This document shows, one piece after another, positions 7,150 to 12,933 of a stretch of 13,668 nucleotides of DNA. The notes below the pieces were generated by a model, which was given only the letters and a program-made list of their open reading frames with translations, searched no databases and had not been told where the DNA came from. Origin of the DNA: Candidatus Woesearchaeota archaeon (GTDB taxonomy: Archaea; Nanobdellota; Nanobdellia; Woesearchaeales; JASKKU01). Location of the stretch: contig DSBS01000015.1 in the NCBI GenBank assembly GCA_011045925.1, positions 1 to 13,668 of the forward strand, read 5' to 3'. The position numbers and the translations under genes are program-made. Within the stretch, counting starts at the first letter, position 1. The number at the start of each line of letters is the position of its first letter.

Positions 7150-8328
7150 ATGCAAGAGTTATGCTTTAACAGCCTGAAGCTTTACAAAAGAGGAAGCAGC
7201 GCTCTTCGGGTCTACTTGTACCGCTACTTCTACAGGGATTTTGAGATTAAGCAGGAATTTGATTGCAGAAACGGCTGCCTATATGCAAAAAATGAAGATA
7301 CAACAAACAGGATAATAAATACAATCTTAATTGGCCTTAACGAAAGCCTGACAAATGCATTAACAGGAAAAAAAGCAAAATACATTAACAGCAACACTGG
7401 CCTTCCGCTGATAGGCAACAACGCATTCGGCATAGTGGACAGGAACACAAACTGGATCGAGGTAAAGCCGGTTACAGGCTGCAACCTTAATTGCATCTTC
7501 TGCTCAGTAGACCAGGAAAAAAGAGAATGGGATTTTGTAGTTGAATTAGATTACCTGCTGGAATACTACAACCTTGTCGCCAGCAAAAAATCAGGTAAGA
7601 TAATAGCAGTAATTAACAGCCATGGAGAGCCGCTTATTTACGAGCCAATAACAGAGCTGGTGCGCGGGCTCAAAAGAAACAGCAAGACAGAAAAGGTTGT
7701 CCTGCTCACCAACGGAACCCTACTCACAAAAGAAAAGCTCGATGAGCTGAAGAATGCAGGCTTGGACAAGATAAACTTCTCAGTCAGCGCAGTTGATATC
7801 GAGACAGCAAAGCGCTTGTCAGGAGTTAAAAACTACAACATAGGAAAGATACTTGGGCTGATTGATTATGCATCCAAGAATTTTGAAACCCTGATAGCCC
7901 CGGTTTATATGAAAGGCATTAATGATGAAGAGATAGAAAAGGTTGTAAAGATCTGCGCAGAAAAAAATATTGAGGCAGGAATCCAGAATTTCCTTGAGTA
8001 CAAAACAGGCAGAAAGCCCGCAAAAGAAATATCCTTTGAAAAATTCAATGATTTTCTTAAGGAGCTTGAGCAAAGGCATGGAACAAAGCTAAGAGACCTT
8101 GACTTTAATCTTCAGAGAGACAAGTCACTTGATATGCCCTTCAGGAAAAACCAGGTTGTTGAATGCAGAATTCTTCTTCCTGGCAGAATGAAAAACGAAA
8201 GAATTGGCGTAGTTAAAGGTATAAGCCGGGCCATATCCATTTTTAACTGCGAAAAAAGCCCAGGCACATTTGTGAAAGCAAAAATAACCCGCACAAAGCA
8301 CAACATCTTCTCAGCAGTGCCGGCATAA
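7150..8328 (+). CDS. Radical SAM protein with TRAM-like C-terminal domain
   Basis: A 392-residue Fe-S protein of unknown substrate. An N-terminal region of about 100 residues holds three scattered Cys (5, 39, 43). The radical SAM core follows: CNLNCIFC at 111-118 gives the CxxxCxxC that binds the 4Fe-4S cluster, NSHGEPLIYEPI (156-167) is the GGEP-like SAM-binding stretch with His for Gly, and LLTNGTLLTKEKLDELKNAG (185-204) and DKINFSVSA are typical later strands. From about residue 335 to the end, GRMKNERIGVVKG and VKAKITRTKHNIFSAVP resemble the second half of a TRAM domain, the small RNA-binding fold fused to RNA-modifying radical SAM enzymes such as MiaB. It is similar in arrangement to uncharacterised archaeal Fe-S oxidoreductases (I think of COG2100, from memory). 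An RNA-modification role is inference only. A second, MiaB-type N-terminal Fe-S domain is not evident. Confidence 0.8.
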   Translation: MQELCFNSLKLYKRGSSALRVYLYRYFYRDFEIKQEFDCRNGCLYAKNEDTTNRIINTILIGLNESLTNALTGKKAKYINSNTGLPLIGNNAFGIVDRNTNWIEVKPVTGCNLNCIFCSVDQEKREWDFVVELDYLLEYYNLVASKKSGKIIAVINSHGEPLIYEPITELVRGLKRNSKTEKVVLLTNGTLLTKEKLDELKNAGLDKINFSVSAVDIETAKRLSGVKNYNIGKILGLIDYASKNFETLIAPVYMKGINDEEIEKVVKICAEKNIEAGIQNFLEYKTGRKPAKEISFEKFNDFLKELEQRHGTKLRDLDFNLQRDKSLDMPFRKNQVVECRILLPGRMKNERIGVVKGISRAISIFNCEKSPGTFVKAKITRTKHNIFSAVPA

Positions 8329-8331
8329 GCC

Positions 8332-8352
8332 CAGGTTTTTCTCTACTCTTTA
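8332..8352 (+). terminator. Pyrimidine-rich tract between two convergent genes
   Basis: Immediately after the radical SAM stop the plus strand carries a TTTTT run followed by a CT-rich stretch up to 8352, next to the minus-strand stop at 8353-8355. This probably serves as a T-rich terminator for the plus-strand gene. There is no strong hairpin. Confidence 0.35.
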
Positions 8353-8533
8353 TCAGAGAACATAAAAAAGCATAGCAAAGAAAAAGGATGCATTACCCAG
8401 AATAACCGCAACATGCCAGATTTCATGGCTTCCAAACACAGGTGGAAAAGGGTTCGGCCTGTTGAATAAGAACACCATGGCGCCAATAGTGTAAAACAAG
8501 CCTCCAGAAAGAATTATAAGCAGGACAGCCCAG

Positions 8534-8552
8534 CCACTTACAGATAAGCTGG
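8534..8552 (-). other. Second apparent frameshift in the hemolysin III gene
   Basis: Reading the minus strand, the frame encoding MAYQLI must move by one base here to enter the frame encoding SVSGWAVLLI, which leads to the HEIWH motif. Without the shift the protein ends in a non-homologous tail (ICKWLGCPAYNSFW and onward) at 8423. Confidence 0.7.
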
Positions 8553-8956
8553 TATGCCATAAGAATAGAGATCCAACCCATCACAAGATAGCCAGCCATA
8601 GAAAAAGCTTTGTCCATATTCTCAAAGAAAACTGCCTTGAGCACAAGGTTCACAATAGCGAGCCCCCAGATAATGCCAAAAATAGTCCACCCAAGAGCAC
8701 CGCCAATCAGAGCAAGGCAGAAAGGCGTGTAAGTGCCTGCAATCAGGAGATAAATCGCAGAATGGTCCAGAATCCCAAACACTTTAAAGTACTTACCAAA
8801 TATCATAAATGAGTGCAGGATTGAGCTAAAAAGAAAAACAAATATCATGGTTGCACCATAAATGGAAAAGGAAACCAGGTGAATCCATTTCTGCTGCATC
8901 GCAGAAAGCACAATCAGAACAACGGTCCCGGCAACAGCGAGCAAAAACCCAGCCAT

Positions 8957-8963
8957 ATGGGCT
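8957..8963 (-). other. First apparent frameshift in the hemolysin III gene
   Basis: A GGG run (8959-8961; CCC on the coding strand) lies at the junction between the frame reading EIFNSVS and the frame reading HMAGFLLAV. One C fewer restores the family motif ExxNxxxH. It could also mean that translation truly begins at ATG 8956 and the upstream similarity is fortuitous. Confidence 0.6.
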
Positions 8964-9056
8964 GACAGAATTAAAAATCTCGTTGGAGTTCTCAGATGTT
9001 ATCAGCCCGTTTTTTATAGCTTCGCTTTTCTTCATTCCTGCAGGAGAAGCCATTCC

Positions 9057-9064
9057 ATTTAAAA
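9057..9064 (-). promoter_or_regulatory. TATA-like box of the hemolysin III gene
   Basis: TTTTAAAT on the minus strand lies about 25 nt before ATG 9035. A second element, CTATAAAAAA (minus strand, about 9010-9019), could serve the later ATG at 8956 instead. Confidence 0.4.
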
Positions 9065-9093
9065 GCCTTTGTAATTCAGCAAAAGAGCACAAA

Positions 9094-9101
9094 TTTTAAA
9101 A
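9094..9101 (+). promoter_or_regulatory. TATA-like box of the small lipoprotein gene
   Basis: TTTTAAAA lies about 29 nt before ATG 9127, in the 91-base divergent gap shared with the hemolysin III gene. It favours ATG 9127 over the in-frame TTG at 9115. Confidence 0.5.
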
Positions 9102-9126
9102 ACTTCACAGAATATTGCACTGGCAG

Positions 9127-9735
9127 ATGTACAGAAAAATCGCTTTGCTGTTCATAGTAATCGCAGGACTTATCTTTTCTTTCGGATGCAGGGCAGAGCA
9201 GGATGTAATCATACCCATGCATGCAGAAGACGGAGAAAGAGTTGCAGAAGCCAGCGTAATGATGAGCTACCAGTATTCTGAGCTTGGCGGCCATAACCTA
9301 AGAAGAACATCTTTCCAGCGCCTTGACTGTGCTGAGTGCTTTGAGTTTGTCTATACCTTTGAAATAAACACTCAGGGTCTTCCCCAATACATTACCGGCT
9401 TTGAGGCAAAAGTAACAGTTGAGAATGGAGTAGTTATTAAAACAGAGTTTTCTGAGATTGGTAAAAGGCTTGAGGAAATAAACCTGGAATGTATTAACAT
9501 GTGCGGCGATAGCATCTGCCAGGAAGTAGTATGCCTTAGCCCAGGCTGCCCCTGCCCGGAGAATGAAACAAACTGCCCAGAAGACTGCGGCCCGAGAGAG
9601 CCCCAGCAGGATGAAGACAGAGGATGCATAAACCTCTGTGGTGATGGCATCTGCCAGGAAGTAGTATGCCTTGGTCCAGAATGTTCCTGCCCTGAAGATG
9701 AAATAACCTGCCCAGAAGACTGCCCCCAGAGGTGA
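9127..9735 (+). CDS. Putative lipoprotein with two Cys-rich CGDGICQ repeats
   Basis: A 202-residue exported protein without a function I recognise. The N-terminus MYRKIALLFIVIAGLIFSFGC has a basic start, a hydrophobic core and a Cys at residue 21 preceded by Phe-Gly, a plausible though non-canonical lipobox. Residues 22 to about 118 form a beta-rich domain with a CAEC motif and the stretch FEAKVTVENGVVIKTEFSEI. The C-terminal third is two 45-residue units: CINMCGDSICQEVVCLSPGC then CINLCGDGICQEVVCLGPEC, each ending in a CPCPEN/CSCPED and CPEDC pattern. Each unit has eight Cys, suiting disulfides in a secreted protein or metal binding. Its stop overlaps the Shine-Dalgarno of the flavodoxin gene, so the two are co-transcribed. 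Lipid modification by the Lgt encoded at 6303 is inference. Confidence 0.72.
   Translation: MYRKIALLFIVIAGLIFSFGCRAEQDVIIPMHAEDGERVAEASVMMSYQYSELGGHNLRRTSFQRLDCAECFEFVYTFEINTQGLPQYITGFEAKVTVENGVVIKTEFSEIGKRLEEINLECINMCGDSICQEVVCLSPGCPCPENETNCPEDCGPREPQQDEDRGCINLCGDGICQEVVCLGPECSCPEDEITCPEDCPQR
9490..9732 (+). repeat. Two tandem 135-nt Cys-rich coding repeats
   Basis: Unit 1 starts at TGT 9490 and unit 2 at TGC 9625, a period of 135 nt (45 residues). Shared residues are CIN-CGD-ICQEVVCL-P-C-CPE followed by TCPEDC or NCPEDC. The last unit is shorter at its linker. The two have diverged at DNA level in third positions, so the duplication is not recent. Confidence 0.85.
9729..9735 (+). promoter_or_regulatory. 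Strong Shine-Dalgarno before a non-standard flavodoxin start
   Basis: GAGGTGA, overlapping the previous gene's TGA, is the best Shine-Dalgarno match in the window. It sits four bases before codon ATC 9740-9742, exactly where a start codon is expected, but no ATG, GTG or TTG is there in the flavodoxin frame. Confidence 0.55.
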
Positions 9736-9739
9736 AACA

Positions 9740-10237
9740 ATCTCAAAGAAAAAAAGCAACAGCAAAACAGCAGTTGTTTACTATTCCCTTGAAGGGAACA
9801 CCAGGACAATCGCAGAACACATCGCAAAAAATGCTAATGCTGAGCTAATTGAAATCAAGCCAAAAAGAGACCTCAACAAAAACAGTCGCTCCAGGTATTT
9901 CTTCGGCATATTCCAGGCGCTTTCCGGCTACAAGCCAAAGTTAGCCAGTAACAGCAAAAGCATAGACACTTTTGACACTTTGTTTATAGGCACCCCCATA
10001 TGGGCAGGCACCTGTGCACCGGCAGTAAAGAGCTTCCTCTCAAAGAACAGCATTAAAGGCAAAAAAATAGCGCTGTTCTGCACCCACCGCGGAGAAAAAG
10101 GTCTTGCATTTGAGAAGATGAAAAAGCTGCTTAAAGAAAGCCAAATCATAGGGGAAAAAGGCTTCTGCAATGTCCACAAAGACCTGGAAAAAGCAAAAAA
10201 GAAAGCAGATGAATGGCTCAATGAGCTTTCCCTTTAG
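9740..10237 (+). CDS. Flavodoxin-family protein with non-canonical start
   Basis: A small FMN-binding electron carrier or NAD(P)H-linked flavoprotein domain of about 165 residues. YYSLEGNTRTIAEHIAK near residues 13-29 is the phosphate-binding loop (S-x-x-G-N-T-x-x-x-A). The strand FIGTPIWAGTCAPAVKSFL is the G-[ST]-P-x-[WY] flavin-contact region, and KGKKIALFCTHRG is the next core strand. The frame is open from 9707, but there is no ATG, GTG or TTG before the TTG at 9980, which would delete the phosphate loop and cannot be the start. The strong Shine-Dalgarno at 9729-9735 points to ATC 9740 (SKKKSNSKTAVVYYS). An alternative is GTG 9732 with one A missing from the seven-A run at 9749-9755. It follows the lipoprotein gene in one operon, and its 3' end overlaps that of the convergent HAD gene by 20 bases. 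The redox partner is unknown. Confidence 0.78.
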   Translation: MSKKKSNSKTAVVYYSLEGNTRTIAEHIAKNANAELIEIKPKRDLNKNSRSRYFFGIFQALSGYKPKLASNSKSIDTFDTLFIGTPIWAGTCAPAVKSFLSKNSIKGKKIALFCTHRGEKGLAFEKMKKLLKESQIIGEKGFCNVHKDLEKAKKKADEWLNELSL

Positions 10238-10901
10238 CAATCAGTTCTTCAATCAGCTCAGGAGTAATCTCACTGAATCTTTCTATAACATGGTCAGCCA
10301 GAGAAATGTCCCTCTCGCCAAATGATCTGTCCCTCACAGCAATGCAGGCCATCCCGGCATTCTTGGCAGACTTAATCCCATTCTGCGCATCCTCAACCAC
10401 AACACACTCGCCGGGCTCAGCCCTAAGCAACTCTGCAGCAAGCAGGTAAACCTCAGGGTCAGGCTTCCCCCTGGAAACATCATTTCCTGTGATAATCTTT
10501 TCAAAGTATTTTCTTAACCCAAGCCCATTCACAATCATTTCAGTAAATTCCCTGACAGTTGAAGTAGCAATAGCAGTTTTATAGCCTGCTTGCTTAACCC
10601 TCTCCAGCATTTCCTTTGTTCCCTCCCTTAGGATTATAACCTCTTTAAGCCTGCTGGTTAAAAGCTCCCTTTTAATCGCCCTGAACTCATCAGCCATCTG
10701 GTTAACAGCATAAGTGTCCGCATTTTTTGACTTAAGAAAACCCTCAAAAGCCTCCTCATTCCTTGTTCCTGAGAAATAATCATTGTAGTCCCTAAGGCTA
10801 AGCTCATGCCCATGCCTCCTGCACACATCAGCAAACCCCTTGTAAGCCATCTTCTCAGTCAGAATAAGCACCCCGTCCATGTCAAAGATTACGGCTTTCA
10901 T
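10218..10901 (-). CDS. HAD-superfamily phosphatase / phosphoglucomutase-like hydrolase
   Basis: A cytosolic 227-residue HAD enzyme of subfamily I, closest in pattern to beta-phosphoglucomutase and phosphoglycolate phosphatase relatives. All four motifs are present: FDMDGV with nucleophile Asp7 and acid/base Asp9; ATSTV with Thr113 or Ser114; Lys146 in RGKPDPEVY; and VVVEDAQNGIKSA with Glu170 and Asp171 for Mg binding. A helical cap domain fits between residues 15 and 90. SRGKPDPEVYLLAAELL followed by EDAQNG is typical of the beta-PGM-like group, which acts on small sugar phosphates; the exact substrate cannot be read from sequence. ATG 10901 follows a minus-strand TATA-like box at leaderless distance. 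The last 20 bases overlap the flavodoxin gene in a tail-to-tail arrangement. Confidence 0.88.
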   Translation of the reverse strand: MKAVIFDMDGVLILTEKMAYKGFADVCRRHGHELSLRDYNDYFSGTRNEEAFEGFLKSKNADTYAVNQMADEFRAIKRELLTSRLKEVIILREGTKEMLERVKQAGYKTAIATSTVREFTEMIVNGLGLRKYFEKIITGNDVSRGKPDPEVYLLAAELLRAEPGECVVVEDAQNGIKSAKNAGMACIAVRDRSFGERDISLADHVIERFSEITPELIEELIAKGKAH

Positions 10902-10918
10902 AACTGCTGCTTCCTGTC

Positions 10919-10928
10919 ATTATATAAT
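10919..10928 (-). promoter_or_regulatory. TATA-like box of the HAD gene
   Basis: TTATTATATAAT on the minus strand lies about 20-27 nt before ATG 10901, consistent with a leaderless start. Minus-strand T-runs between 10949 and 10972 upstream of it probably terminate the neighbouring lipoprotein gene. Confidence 0.5.
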
Positions 10929-10972
10929 AAGCTTTTCGCTCCTGGAGCAGGCAGATAGAAAAAGCAAAAAAT

Positions 10973-11893
10973 TCAGGGAAGCGCATTAAGCTGCGCATTC
11001 ACTTCTCTTGACTCCTCAAGAATCTTATCAATGATTCCATCAGACTCTGCGAGCAGCGCAGAAAAAAACTGATGCAGGTCATAGTTCAGCTTGATATACT
11101 CAGCATTGGTAATCTTATCAGCTGGCTTTTCATCCTCAGCAAGCTCATAAAGCTTGTCAAGCGCAGTCCCGGCCGCGTCAGACACAAGAGTAGTCCAGTC
11201 CACAACCCTGCTGGTTGCATCCTTTGCATACCCAACCCCGCCGGAAACAACCCCTGCAACCCTGGTTGAAAACTCCACAATCAGAATGGCTGTGGCATCA
11301 CTCAATCCCCCCATGTAATTCTTGTGCGCTTCATCCCTGACAGCAATAAGAGAATCCCTTCTTGCATTCTCATCTCTCAGCTCATTCCTCAGCTCTTCTT
11401 TCCTCTGCTCAAGCTCGCTCCTCTTTATCTCAATAGCATCATTGTCAGTTACACATAATCCATCCCTGCAAAGCTTTGGAAAAGAAATCACCCCAAAGTC
11501 ATCCTTCTCTCCTGAGCAGTCCATATCAAAGGTCTGTATGCAAATCCCCTGCCTTGGGTTGCATCCCATCTTCCATGCAACATTCCCCACACAAACCGGG
11601 TCGCAGTCAGAGTCGTACCTGCAGCTCATTTCCTCAAGAAGCTCATCTATTCCTGTGTCAACACGCTCAGCACTCCCTCCAGTAGCAAAAGCAAAGCAAG
11701 TGTTTCTTAATCCTTCATCACTAATCCGGATACAGCCAAATCCATCTCCTGTTGCCTGTGCAAACCCAGTCCTGCACACATCAGGATGGCTCGCCCTGTC
11801 GCACTTGCTCACATCGCCGGTATAAATAGCAAACTCCTGCCAAGTCATATCTCCCCTGTCTTCATCGCAGCCAAATATAAAAAGAGACAGCAA
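10973..11893 (-). CDS. Putative exported Cys-containing lipoprotein with coiled coil
   Basis: An unrecognised protein of about 306 residues. From TTG 11893 it reads MLSLFIFGC, too short for a signal peptide; a proper one is found one frame away (see 11894-11924), giving a mature protein starting at the Cys of FIFGC. The next 130 residues are Cys-rich (about a dozen Cys in pairs such as CDPVC and CNPRQGIC), suited to disulfides outside the cell. Residues near 155-195, rich in Glu, Arg and Lys (EIKRSELEQRKEELRNEL), form a likely coiled coil. A mildly hydrophobic Gly/Val-rich stretch follows (VAGVVSGGVGYAKDA), then a helical C-terminus (EYIKLNYDLHQFFSALLAES). No known domain is apparent. It is a plausible Lgt substrate by its FGC lipobox, shared with the protein at 9127. 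Confidence 0.68.
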   Translation of the reverse strand: MLSLFIFGCDEDRGDMTWQEFAIYTGDVSKCDRASHPDVCRTGFAQATGDGFGCIRISDEGLRNTCFAFATGGSAERVDTGIDELLEEMSCRYDSDCDPVCVGNVAWKMGCNPRQGICIQTFDMDCSGEKDDFGVISFPKLCRDGLCVTDNDAIEIKRSELEQRKEELRNELRDENARRDSLIAVRDEAHKNYMGGLSDATAILIVEFSTRVAGVVSGGVGYAKDATSRVVDWTTLVSDAAGTALDKLYELAEDEKPADKITNAEYIKLNYDLHQFFSALLAESDGIIDKILEESREVNAQLNALP

Positions 11894-11924
11894 AAATAGC
11901 TAGCAAAGCCAAAGCGTACTTCAT
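11894..11924 (-). other. Signal peptide start of the lipoprotein gene in a different frame
   Basis: ATG 11924 on the minus strand reads MKYALALLAI and then, in a T5 run at 11892-11896, leaves the frame of the downstream gene. With four T it reads MKYALALLAILLSLFIFGC, a textbook lipoprotein signal peptide of 18 residues before the Cys. The ATG has a TATA-like box at the proper distance. This is either an extra T in the assembly or a real slippage mutation. Confidence 0.72.
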
Positions 11925-11946
11925 TTAAACCGTTGGTGAAAAGAAG

Positions 11947-11955
11947 TTTAAATAG
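11947..11955 (-). promoter_or_regulatory. TATA-like box of the coiled-coil lipoprotein gene
   Basis: TATTTAAAC on the minus strand lies about 27 nt before ATG 11924. It supports 11924 as the real start and argues against TTG 11893. Confidence 0.5.
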
Positions 11956-12064
11956 TTTTCTTAAAAAGACATTATTTCTCTGAAGCTTACCAAAAAAGTT
12001 TTTTTATTCTTTAATTTTATCTGCTTTTTATTAATCTGTATTGATTCTTTACTGCTTTAAGAAA

Positions 12065-12073
12065 AATTTAAAA
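12065..12073 (+). promoter_or_regulatory. TATA-like box before the small membrane protein gene
   Basis: AATTTAAAA lies about 40 nt before ATG 12109, so a short leader of 10-15 nt is expected. That leader contains AAGGA, a weak Shine-Dalgarno. The 184-base divergent gap from 11925 is otherwise AT-rich and holds only this promoter and that of the minus-strand gene. Confidence 0.45.
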
Positions 12074-12108
12074 ACCCTTTAATCTTAGTCTCTGTCAAAG
12101 GACTCAAA

Positions 12109-12309
12109 ATGAAACTCAGCGAATGGGGAAGTACAAGGATAAAGAACTTAGGCTGCATGGACATTGCGCTGATAAAGCTAAGCGTTGCCGGCTTTGTGCT
12201 TATGCTGGTAAGCTTATGGCCGCCGCTGGCAAGCCTGGGCTGGTATTGGTATGCGCTGGTATTTGTGCTCGCAGCCATAAAGCCATTTTATGCGGTTTTT
12301 AGGAAATAG
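12109..12309 (+). CDS. Small two-helix membrane protein
   Basis: A 66-residue protein with a basic N-terminal segment (MKLSEWGSTRIKN), one hydrophobic helix at about residues 18-37 (DIALIKLSVAGFVLMLVSLW), a Pro/Leu/Gly turn, a second aromatic-rich helix (WYWYALVFVLAAIKPFYAVF) and a basic end (RK). That makes a compact hairpin with both ends on the positive, cytoplasmic side. It has its own promoter and is followed by a T-rich tract, so it is a monocistronic gene and probably real despite its size. I do not recognise a family and no function can be assigned. Confidence 0.65.
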   Translation: MKLSEWGSTRIKNLGCMDIALIKLSVAGFVLMLVSLWPPLASLGWYWYALVFVLAAIKPFYAVFRK

Positions 12310-12331
12310 TTTTCTTCTTTTTTGTTTTTTC
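12310..12331 (+). terminator. T-rich terminator after the small membrane protein gene
   Basis: The tract following the stop at 12307-12309 has T-runs of 4, 6 and 6 bases separated by C or G, and no hairpin. It separates the gene from the toxin-antitoxin promoter. Confidence 0.5.
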
Positions 12332-12352
12332 TACTCCAAAAACCAAAAAGCA

Positions 12353-12374
12353 TATAAATTATAGCCAATTATAG
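12353..12374 (+). promoter_or_regulatory. TATA-like box and direct repeat upstream of the toxin-antitoxin pair
   Basis: TATAAAT (12353-12359) lies about 25 nt before ATG 12381. Overlapping and following it, AATTATAG occurs twice with a 10-base period (12357-12364 and 12367-12374), placing both copies on one face of the helix between the TATA box and the start. This is where an autoregulating antitoxin would bind; that role is inferred. Confidence 0.4.
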
Positions 12375-12380
12375 TTTTCT

Positions 12381-12605
12381 ATGAGCCAAACAACTATACA
12401 GATAAGCCAGGAGCTGCAGCAGGAGCTCAACAGGATGAAGCTTTTTAGCAGGGAGACCTATGAGGAGGTTATCTGGAACATTATAGAAGACACTAAGGAA
12501 TTGTCAAATGAGGCAAAAAGGGATATTGCAAAGGCAAGAAAAGAAATTGCAGAAGGCAAGGCCGTGACTCTCTCAGACCTCAGGGAGAAGTACAAAATAC
12601 AGTGA
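12381..12605 (+). CDS. Antitoxin of a RelBE-like pair
   Basis: A 74-residue protein directly upstream of a RelE-type toxin. The N-terminus TTIQISQELQQELNRMK, one strand followed by a helix, and the next helix YEEVIWNIIED have the pattern of a ribbon-helix-helix DNA-binding domain. The second half is a charged helix (NEAKRDIAKARKEIAEGKAV) and a short tail TLSDLREKYKIQ, suited to wrapping around the toxin. In type II systems of this kind the antitoxin neutralises the toxin and represses its own promoter. The ATG follows a TATA-like box at leaderless distance. The name RelB is by position; exact family membership cannot be settled by eye. Confidence 0.75.
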   Translation: MSQTTIQISQELQQELNRMKLFSRETYEEVIWNIIEDTKELSNEAKRDIAKARKEIAEGKAVTLSDLREKYKIQ

Positions 12606-12638
12606 TTTTCCGAGGAAAAACAATGAAGGGGTGGCTTC

Positions 12639-12890
12639 TTGGTTTATGAAATAATACTGGCAAAGAGCGCTGAAAAATACCTGGACAAGCTTAATGCCAA
12701 AGATAGGGAAAGGATAATACTTGCGCTTGAAAAGCTGAGATTTAGGCCAGAAGCTTACCTTGTAAGGCTTGTCGGTGAAAACTGCTACAAGCTCAGGGTG
12801 GGTCCTTACAGGATTATCGTTGACTTAGATAAGAATCTTTTAGCAGTCCTGGTAATAAAAATAGGCCACAGAAAAAATATTTATAAGTAA
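12639..12890 (+). CDS. RelE-family toxin (mRNA interferase)
   Basis: An 83-residue RelE/ParE-superfamily toxin, a small RNase expected to cut mRNA in the ribosome when the antitoxin is lost. The family pattern is complete: YEIILAKSAEKYLDKL at the start, helical ALEKLRFRPEA, then the core sheet YKLRVGPYRIIVDLD and the C-terminal VIKIGHRKNIYK, with the Arg, His-Arg-Lys and Tyr residues typical of active RelE-like RNases. The start is TTG 12639 (MVYEIIL): a stop lies just upstream in frame and there is no ATG that keeps the first strand. A GGGGTGG about eight bases upstream can serve as ribosome binding site. It is 33 bases after the antitoxin and has no separate promoter. Confidence 0.85.
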   Translation: MVYEIILAKSAEKYLDKLNAKDRERIILALEKLRFRPEAYLVRLVGENCYKLRVGPYRIIVDLDKNLLAVLVIKIGHRKNIYK

Positions 12891-12902
12891 GTCCGGGCAA
12901 AA

Positions 12903-12910
12903 AATATAAA
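12903..12910 (+). promoter_or_regulatory. TATA-like box of cutA
   Basis: AATATAAA lies about 27 nt before ATG 12934, the standard leaderless spacing seen elsewhere in this window. Confidence 0.55.
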
Positions 12911-12933
12911 CAAAAATAATTTTCCTTATTAAC

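Larger units (their letters stand above)
8353..9035 (-). pseudogene. Hemolysin III / PAQR-family membrane protein, broken by two apparent frameshifts
   Basis: A seven-helix membrane protein of the HlyIII/YqfA/PAQR family, thought to be metal-dependent hydrolases. The longest single frame is 8423-8956 (177 residues), holding the middle: SSILHSF (Ser and His ligand motif), ILDHSAIYLLIAGTYTPF and the MGWISILMAYQL helix. It lacks both ends. Upstream, another frame reads SNEIFNSVS, and joining it to HMAGFLLAVAG restores the conserved ExxNxxxH motif. Downstream, after MAYQL, a third frame reads VSGWAVLLIILSGGLFYTIG and then PVFGSHEIWHVAV with the conserved HxxxH, ending at TGA 8353-8355. Each join needs one base skipped, giving about 226 residues, normal for the family. 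ATG 9035 (MKKSEA) is the likely start, 25 nt from a TATA-like box; ATG 9053 is also in frame. Unless the sequence is wrong, the gene cannot make an active protein. Confidence 0.8.

Noticed and set aside
9298..9827. Two overlapping minus-strand open frames opposite the Cys-rich repeat protein
   Set aside because: They are antisense shadows; the plus strand has a signal peptide, a conserved repeat and an operon partner.
10938..10948. 11-base palindrome GCTCCTGGAGC near the HAD promoter
   Set aside because: Five base pairs with a one-base centre are expected by chance about a dozen times in a window this long.
11322..11825. 167-codon plus-strand open frame opposite the coiled-coil lipoprotein gene
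   Set aside because: Ser-rich composition from reading the antisense of a real coding frame; no promoter or ribosome binding site and no recognisable motif.
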